A stretch of DNA of 64,000 bases, taken from positions 2,480,001 through 2,544,000 of the forward strand of contig NC_016633.1 of the NCBI RefSeq assembly GCF_000236685.1. The letters run 5' to 3'. Numbering within the stretch: the first letter of the stretch is position 1; each line of letters begins with the position of its first letter. The position numbers and the translations under genes were made by a program. Under the pieces are notes generated by a model that was not told the origin of the DNA, ran no database searches, and was given only the letters and a program-made list of their open reading frames with translations. Below are positions 58,815-64,000 of the stretch, piece by piece. Source of the stretch: Sphaerochaeta pleomorpha str. Grapes (GTDB lineage Bacteria; Spirochaetota; Spirochaetia; Sphaerochaetales; Sphaerochaetaceae).

Positions 58815-60209
58815 TTATTGGCGATGGCTCTCCACGATATGCTTGTGTTGGAGAATGTACATCTCGGGAATTTTCTTATGCGCTTCACGCCGAAAGAACT
58901 TGAAAGAGAAGGGAATTCCCATAAGGATATTGAACATCTGGTTTCCTACCTTGCGCTGGGGAAAGTCATAGAGCTTGTTTTTCCTATAGAATCGATGGTC
59001 ATCTTTGGCAAATCCACGCATCCCATAGATTAAGTCACGAAAGATTTTCTGCCCGCCAAGACCGAGAAAGGTTTTGCTTTTTTGGTAATTTTCCAGGATT
59101 GAAAGGTCGAGTCGTCTGGCCAAGTCAGTGATGAGTGATTCCAGATAGGCTGAGTCTTCATATTCATCACTGACAATCCCCACTGAATTTTCCTTTCCCA
59201 CTTGGTCTTTACCCTCAAGGAATTCCCTCACATTGGGAAGATTTCTCAGCTGACCTGAAATCAAGTAGCCGGTATGTTTGCCCATCATGCTTGTCCTATG
59301 TCCATTGGCGAACGTCCGATCCAGAAAAAGCTTCCATATTGGCTTGAGATACCTTTTTTCAAGATTCATGGCATACACGATGGCATCGCAACTGTTGACC
59401 AGATCGATATAGAAGCTCTGGAATCCGTCCTTTCGTGCACAATCACCTACAAATTCGCATTGCAGACATCCCTTACACCCTGATTCAAAGGGGAACTCAT
59501 TGATATCGATAACCTGTACCTGATAGGGATATGCTTCCAGGAAGACTTCGATCATCCCTGAGAGGTTACCCTTTTTCTGATATTCGTCGGTCAATAGGAC
59601 CGTCTTGAAAGAATCGTCTTTCTTTGTTTTCCCTTGTCTGGGAGAAGGGGAGAATCGTGGGATTGGTGTGTCAGGCAGGGGCGCGAATTTTCGTTCTACC
59701 GGTGCTTTGTTTCTACAGGAGTCAAGGAAACTGTGCATAAAGAAACGCATGTCCTTCCTTTCCCTCGATTTCAGCATATCTGCATTGTCGGCAGTCCTCC
59801 CTTCGATGTAGTGCATCCCAAGGTCTTCGCAGGTTGCCCTGATCCAAGCTTCTGCAAGGTGATCGTAATAATGGAAACAGGTGAGCATCCCCGTTGCCCA
59901 TTTGTCCTTGAAGATTTTATCTTCCCCCATAGCATTGATAAGGGAGAAAAGGCGCATCAGTTGCCAGGGTACGAGCATCGTATAAACAGGGGTTGTAAAA
60001 ACAATAGCATCACACCAACGGATATCTGCCATGGTCTTTTGTAACCATTCCTTATCGAATTCTCTATCGGAAAGTACTTCGCCCACCTGGGCTACTCGAT
60101 AGTCGATGGATGGTTCCTGGCCAAGCATATATAACGAATGTTGGAGCGAAAGGCTCAAATCTCCCTTGGGGCTCCCGTTAACTATGAGTACCTTGCTATT
60201 CTCTTCCAT
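58815..60209 (-). CDS. Two-domain flavodoxin-like NAD(P)H-dependent oxidoreductase
   Basis: A 464-residue protein with two flavodoxin-fold domains. The first (5-170) starts KVLIVNGSPKGDLSLSLQHSLYMLG, with the NGSP phosphate loop for FMN, and has DAIVFTTPVYTMLVPWQLMRLFS. The second (200-400) has TVLLTDEYQKKGNLSGMIEVFLEAYPYQVQVIDINEFPFESGCKGCLQCEFVGDCARKDGF, with the Cys cluster usual in NADPH-dependent FMN-reductase relatives, and DAIVYAMNLEKRYLKPIWKLFLDRTF. The NGSP loop is degenerate in the second half. Such proteins reduce quinones or act with iron-sulfur partners. It stands alone and convergent to asd; substrate unknown. Confidence 0.85.
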   Translation of the reverse strand: MEENSKVLIVNGSPKGDLSLSLQHSLYMLGQEPSIDYRVAQVGEVLSDREFDKEWLQKTMADIRWCDAIVFTTPVYTMLVPWQLMRLFSLINAMGEDKIFKDKWATGMLTCFHYYDHLAEAWIRATCEDLGMHYIEGRTADNADMLKSRERKDMRFFMHSFLDSCRNKAPVERKFAPLPDTPIPRFSPSPRQGKTKKDDSFKTVLLTDEYQKKGNLSGMIEVFLEAYPYQVQVIDINEFPFESGCKGCLQCEFVGDCARKDGFQSFYIDLVNSCDAIVYAMNLEKRYLKPIWKLFLDRTFANGHRTSMMGKHTGYLISGQLRNLPNVREFLEGKDQVGKENSVGIVSDEYEDSAYLESLITDLARRLDLSILENYQKSKTFLGLGGQKIFRDLIYGMRGFAKDDHRFYRKNKLYDFPQRKVGNQMFNILMGIPFSFKFFRREAHKKIPEMYILQHKHIVESHRQ

Positions 60210-60370
60210 AGTTGACTCCTTTTGAACTTGTATTCTAAGTCCATATTCCTGTAAAAAAAATAGGGAAAGATGATTGTCTTGGCAAAATTTTTATCGGGAA
60301 AGGTATTCTAGGAATGGGAATACAATGCTATGCTAGCTGCATATCCAAAAAGGTGAAGGTGTGGAAACTG

Positions 60371-60898
60371 ATGGAATACTGGGACCTTTATGATGCAGAC
60401 AGAAAGAGCCTTGGACGCGTGCATCAGCGTGGATTTGCCCTTCCGCAAGGGACCTACCACCTCGTAGTATCAATCTGGACGGTGAATGCAAACAATGAAA
60501 TCCTGCTGACTCTCCGTTCTCCTGCCAAGGATTTGTTTCCCAATTACTGGGAGACTACTGCAGGGGCAGTCCTTGCCGGAGAAACAAGCAAACAGGGCGC
60601 TGCTAGGGAATTGTTTGAGGAAACGGGGATTGTTGTTAGCGAAGACGAATTGGTTTTTTTGGAAACCAATGAAAAGAAAAATGCATTTGTCGATTTGTTC
60701 ATAGCGCAGAAAGATATCAAATGTACTGATATTGTATTGCAGGAAGGTGAAACCGTTGATGCCAAATGGGTCTCGGTTCATGAATTGGAGAGAATAATCA
60801 AACGTGGGGAATTGGCCTTCCCCGTTGCGCAAAGGTTTGAACAGGTAAGGATCCAATTCGAAGCGTTCCTGAAAAATAGGTCTCAGCATAATTCGTAG
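60371..60898 (+). CDS. Nudix hydrolase, isopentenyl-diphosphate-isomerase-like
   Basis: A 175-residue Nudix protein. The Nudix box GAVLAGETSKQGAARELFEETGI fits G-x5-E-x7-R-E-x2-E-E-x-G fully, so the metal site is intact. The N-terminus MEYWDLYDADRKSLGRVHQRG resembles the IDI/YfcD-like branch that has a short lead domain. It hydrolyses a nucleoside diphosphate linked to some group, or acts on a related pyrophosphate; the exact substrate is unclear. I start at MEYWDLYD with weak GGAAAC upstream. It stands convergent to the polysaccharide deacetylase gene, 3 bases apart. Confidence 0.88.
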   Translation: MEYWDLYDADRKSLGRVHQRGFALPQGTYHLVVSIWTVNANNEILLTLRSPAKDLFPNYWETTAGAVLAGETSKQGAARELFEETGIVVSEDELVFLETNEKKNAFVDLFIAQKDIKCTDIVLQEGETVDAKWVSVHELERIIKRGELAFPVAQRFEQVRIQFEAFLKNRSQHNS

Positions 60899-60901
60899 GA
60901 T

Positions 60902-61825
60902 TCAACGTCCGGAAAGTTTCAACATATTCTGAGTGAATACATCGGTACTATAGTTCTCAACATTGAAACCACCGATTTGCATCAGGTCCAGGGAACTGAG
61001 TAGGGTTGCGACAGGCCGGGAAGTCCTGATTACTGTAAAACCGACTTTTTTTGCAATATCGATTATTTCCTTATCCCCCGCACCGCTTCCGAACGGCAAA
61101 GCCAGGGCCTCTGTCGGATACCCCGTTTCCTGTTCGATAATTCGTTTTGACTCGGACAGTTCCCTCTGGATCTCTGAGGAGGTCAGGTCGCCCAAAGGCC
61201 TGTGGGTAAGCGAATGGGAACCGAAGAAAAACAAGCGTTTCCCGTTCACATCTCGGTAATTGGCCATCTCGCGGATTTGTTCCCAACTCATATAGCCAAC
61301 CGTCCCAATAAAGTTGGGCACGAGGAAAAAGGTTGCCTTGGTTTTGTATTCCTTGAGCAGGGGGAACACGATGCCATACATGGAAAGATCCCCGTCATCG
61401 AAGGTAATGACAGCCTGGTCGGTCTTCAATGTCCCTTTGCCCATATTGTCGATCAATTCTGAAAAATCGGTAACCGAATAGTTTCTCTTCAGGACAATAA
61501 GGTCATGTTCGAAATTATAGAGGTCCCTATTGTAGATATTCCCTGTTCGCCCATACACGATATTATGGTACATGACGACAAGCAGTTTAGGATTTGCCCG
61601 GACAGGAGCTGTTGTCTGTAACTGGTTTGGGTCTATCGTACGCACCGAGATTTCGGAGTTGGTTGTGGGTTTCCAGTATCGGATACTGGAAATGGTTACA
61701 GGATTCAGCGCTGCAGGCTTTTCCTCTGCATAGGTGGAATTGGTTGCAAATGCTTTGAATGCTATCAATAAGCCTATAATTAAAAGAATACCTATCTTGT
61801 TTCTATGGCTGTGTATATAGGTCAT
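60902..61825 (-). CDS. Polysaccharide deacetylase-family protein (NodB domain)
   Basis: A 307-residue protein with an N-terminal membrane/export segment (IGILLIIGLLIAFKAFA). The NodB domain starts with LLVVMYHNIVYG. The catalytic pair Asp143/Asp144 lies in VITFDDGDLSMYG, and His204/His208 in FFGSHSLTHRPLG complete the metal site. ALALPFGSGAGDKEIIDIAKKVGFTVIRTSRP is the family's later motif. It should remove N- or O-acetyl groups from an envelope or extracellular glycan outside the inner membrane. It is monocistronic. Confidence 0.9.
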   Translation of the reverse strand: MTYIHSHRNKIGILLIIGLLIAFKAFATNSTYAEEKPAALNPVTISSIRYWKPTTNSEISVRTIDPNQLQTTAPVRANPKLLVVMYHNIVYGRTGNIYNRDLYNFEHDLIVLKRNYSVTDFSELIDNMGKGTLKTDQAVITFDDGDLSMYGIVFPLLKEYKTKATFFLVPNFIGTVGYMSWEQIREMANYRDVNGKRLFFFGSHSLTHRPLGDLTSSEIQRELSESKRIIEQETGYPTEALALPFGSGAGDKEIIDIAKKVGFTVIRTSRPVATLLSSLDLMQIGGFNVENYSTDVFTQNMLKLSGR

Positions 61826-61927
61826 TGTTTCATTTCCTTACGTATCTGATAGTAATAAATACTGTGCTTGATGGCAATGTTATACGTCTGTTTATTCGTA
61901 TTGAAGGTAAGGGGCTATGGCTACAGA

Positions 61928-61973
61928 CAAAAAAACAGCCACACCCGATTGTTTTTGCAACGAATGTGGCTGT
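61928..61973 (-). terminator. Intrinsic terminator of the U32 peptidase gene
   Basis: Stem ACAGCCACA / TGTGGCTGT with a 21-nt loop that has an inner short stem, then seven T on the minus strand. Confidence 0.9.
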
Positions 61974-61979
61974 CTTTTC

Positions 61980-64000
61980 CTAGGCTTTTACCACGGTGGT
62001 AATGCAATCATTTACCATGACATGATATCGGTGGTTCTGCTGTTTTACATACCAGGAACCCTTGTGTGGGCATTGGTCGCATTTGAGCATCAAGGAATCA
62101 TGGCGGAAACAGCTCCTGCTTATAAACAGGGGAGGTGCATACAACGTTCCTACTCTGGAGGGCTCAAACGGCCATCGCTCAGATGCAAAGGAATCATTTT
62201 CCATCCAGAGATATCCTCCTGCCAGACTTGGATAAATCTGTAAAGCCATCTTGGCAGCCTCGCTGTTTGCAAGATAGAGGTAGGTGTCGAAAAAGCAGTG
62301 TACGTCCGGGTTTCTCTTTGCCCAGCGAATCTGGGCGATATTATTCAACCCGATAAGCGTTCTTTCCAGATAGTTTCCTTCTTTGAGCATACGTACGATT
62401 GTATCGAGGCTTTTGTAATACCGTTCTTCTTCGAACATCACAGGAGAGAGGGGCAGGTAGAAAAGATCATTTTCGAAAAACAGCAATCCTTCTATCTTTT
62501 TCCCGCTTTCCAGCATTGATGCAACCTGATAGATGTCGAGGTACGGCAACCCTTCCTTTGTACAGAGCTTTTCCCTGCTTGGTAGGGTTACCATATCGGC
62601 TTTTCTTTCAGATGCAGGGAAAACAACTTCACTTTCCAACCAATTGGCAAGTTTCTTGTCAAGGATTCCGTACCAGTCACGTCTGATCGATTTCAGAACG
62701 GAAAGGGGCAGAAATACCTCTTCGTCCTTCAATCCGGTCTCATTCGTATAGGATAGTGAACCCAAGGTACAGTAGGACGTATCACTCTGGGAAAAAATAG
62801 TCTCAAGGTGATGGGTCAAGTCCTGGCTTTTTTTGGCCACCGAAATATCGGCCGGGTAGTTCTGATTAATCTTTTCGCCCATGAAACTGGTTTGGAGGGA
62901 GATCCCTTCTTTTCCTATTCTTACTTCCAGGTCCAAGGGATATTTCACCGTCTGCACACTCTCATTGAGCAAGGCAGGGTTCTGGTCGTGGGCACTGATC
63001 AGATACAGGGTTTCCCCTGCATGGGGGATCGGACCGGAACGGGGTATTTCGATCTCTACTGTTTCGCCTTTGTATGCATAGGTGATACTATTTCCCTTGT
63101 TGTCATAGATTCCACTGAGGCTGAATTTGACCGTATCGATTGGCTGGTTGATGCCTTTTGTAAAAAACATGATGCCATCGCGGATAGCAAGGTTGCATTT
63201 GGTTGTCACCACTGCATAGTCGCCTTTGACAACGAGAACCTGTGCAGCCGGGATACCCCTGTGCCCAGGATAGCTCGTGCTGCCCAAGGTAGGTTTCTTT
63301 CTTGGTACGAACGATTGGCTGGTCCTTCCGTAGCCAGTGAGCCAGCCTCCGGTCTGTCTTCGGGCAAATACGACTGAAAGGCTCTCTTCGAGCGCTTGTT
63401 TTTCTTCTTCCGTTGCTGTTCCGTCGAGGACAGAACGATAATATTTGCTGGCAGCCTCGCTGTAGGCGGGTCCCTTCATGCGGCCTTCAACCTTCAGGCT
63501 TTCGATACCCATCTCATCAAGGGCCTTTGCTGCCTCGCCTCCCTTGAGGTCACTCATGGAAAAATACCATCCGGTTGTTTTTCCTTCGGGTACAGGGGAG
63601 AGAGCTTCAGAAACTTCCTTGTCCCCTTCGAGGGAGAACCAGGAACGGCAGATCTGTGCACAGGCCCCGCAGTTGGCGCTGCGGCCGCAAAGTTGCTGGC
63701 TTGCCGTACAGAGACCGGAAAATCCATAGCAAAGGGCCCCATGGATAAATACTTTCAACTCGATATCGGGACAGGCTTCCCGTATTACCTGGATTTCTTC
63801 AAGTGTCAATTCCCTAGAAAGGACGACACGTTCGAATCCCATATCCTGCATTTGTCTCACGCCTTCAATAGTATGGACAGCAAGCTGTGTGCTTCCATGC
63901 AGGCTCAGCGAGGGGAACTGGGTTTTGATGAGGTGGGCGATACCCAGGTCCTGGACAATGACTCCATCGCAACCGATGAAGGAAATCTGGCGTAGAAGTT
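61980..64000 (-). CDS. U32-family peptidase (collagenase-like), 5' end cut by window edge
   Basis: The frame stays open from its stop to the right window edge (673 codons), so the N-terminus lies outside. Visible are GVIVQDLGIAHLIKTQFPSLSLHGSTQLAVHTIEGVRQMQDMGFERVVLSRELTLEEI, FIHGALCYGFSGLCTASQQLCGRSANCGACAQICR with the U32 Cys cluster, and ESLKVEGRMKGPAYSEAASKYYRSVLDG. The last 300 residues form a DUF3656-like and C-terminal extension ending QCPHKGSW. U32 proteins include RlhA, TrhP and UbiU/V-type enzymes that modify RNA or quinones and carry iron-sulfur clusters; real collagen cleavage is doubtful. RlhA-like long forms match this length best. Confidence 0.9.
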   Translation of the reverse strand, partial: LLRQISFIGCDGVIVQDLGIAHLIKTQFPSLSLHGSTQLAVHTIEGVRQMQDMGFERVVLSRELTLEEIQVIREACPDIELKVFIHGALCYGFSGLCTASQQLCGRSANCGACAQICRSWFSLEGDKEVSEALSPVPEGKTTGWYFSMSDLKGGEAAKALDEMGIESLKVEGRMKGPAYSEAASKYYRSVLDGTATEEEKQALEESLSVVFARRQTGGWLTGYGRTSQSFVPRKKPTLGSTSYPGHRGIPAAQVLVVKGDYAVVTTKCNLAIRDGIMFFTKGINQPIDTVKFSLSGIYDNKGNSITYAYKGETVEIEIPRSGPIPHAGETLYLISAHDQNPALLNESVQTVKYPLDLEVRIGKEGISLQTSFMGEKINQNYPADISVAKKSQDLTHHLETIFSQSDTSYCTLGSLSYTNETGLKDEEVFLPLSVLKSIRRDWYGILDKKLANWLESEVVFPASERKADMVTLPSREKLCTKEGLPYLDIYQVASMLESGKKIEGLLFFENDLFYLPLSPVMFEEERYYKSLDTIVRMLKEGNYLERTLIGLNNIAQIRWAKRNPDVHCFFDTYLYLANSEAAKMALQIYPSLAGGYLWMENDSFASERWPFEPSRVGTLYAPPLFISRSCFRHDSLMLKCDQCPHKGSWYVKQQNHRYHVMVNDCITTVVKA

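Noticed and set aside
1-64000. Mobile elements, CRISPR arrays or phage genes
   Set aside because: I saw no transposase, integrase, phage structural gene or regularly spaced direct repeats.

Overview
The window looks like a chromosomal segment of a free-living, fermentative, saccharolytic Gram-negative bacterium. My best guess is a spirochaete of the Sphaerochaeta type. This is inferred from the mix of sugar ABC importers without their own ATPases, PocR/AraC regulators, U32 peptidase, DUF1538/P-II pairs and moderate GC; no 16S gene or other decisive marker is present. I see no phage, insertion sequence or CRISPR array. Genes are packed into short operons on both strands, and many gaps carry clear intrinsic terminators.

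Left part (1-12.8 kb): a membrane diguanylate cyclase cut by the window edge; an operon of MFS transporter, creatininase-family amidohydrolase and RluA-type pseudouridine synthase, with a relic of a thiE gene behind it; then a beta-galactoside import operon (binding protein, two permeases, GH2 beta-galactosidase) facing a divergent LacI/EbgR-type repressor, with good promoters and palindromic operators between them.

Middle-left (13.2-22.4 kb): the least ordinary locus. Two tandem PocR-AraC sensors face an operon encoding an FAD-dependent oxidoreductase, a sugar ABC importer (binding protein plus two permeases) and a second, differently decorated FAD-dependent oxidoreductase of the same family. 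It looks like a catabolic system for an unidentified sugar or glycoside. Neither ABC importer in the window has its own ATPase gene.

Middle (22.5-39.1 kb): nitroreductase, cation/proton antiporter, esterase, then metA-metY for methionine synthesis by O-acetylhomoserine sulfhydrylation. MetA carries Glu111, the residue associated with acetyl-CoA use, which fits MetY. A strong promoter about 330 nt upstream of metY drives a leader that contains an 18-residue Met/Cys-rich peptide ORF with an excellent ribosome-binding site, and an element complementary to the metY ribosome-binding site. Next come a PadR-DUF4180 regulator, acetyltransferase, MFS, RecQ, MATE, a PTS IIC plus D-lactate-dehydrogenase-like pair with a YheO-like regulator, and an Old Yellow Enzyme.

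Right part (39.2-64 kb): an autoregulated RND efflux operon led by a fused double TetR regulator; an M23-like protein; gpmA; an RNase II/R-type exonuclease; an antiporter operon with a PTS IIA protein; DUF4382 lipoprotein; class II photolyase; tRNA-Ala; DUF1538 transporter with a double P-II protein; asd; a two-domain flavodoxin-like protein; Nudix hydrolase; polysaccharide deacetylase; and a U32 peptidase running off the right edge. A recurring theme is that three separate membrane-transport operons each end with a small P-II-like protein.
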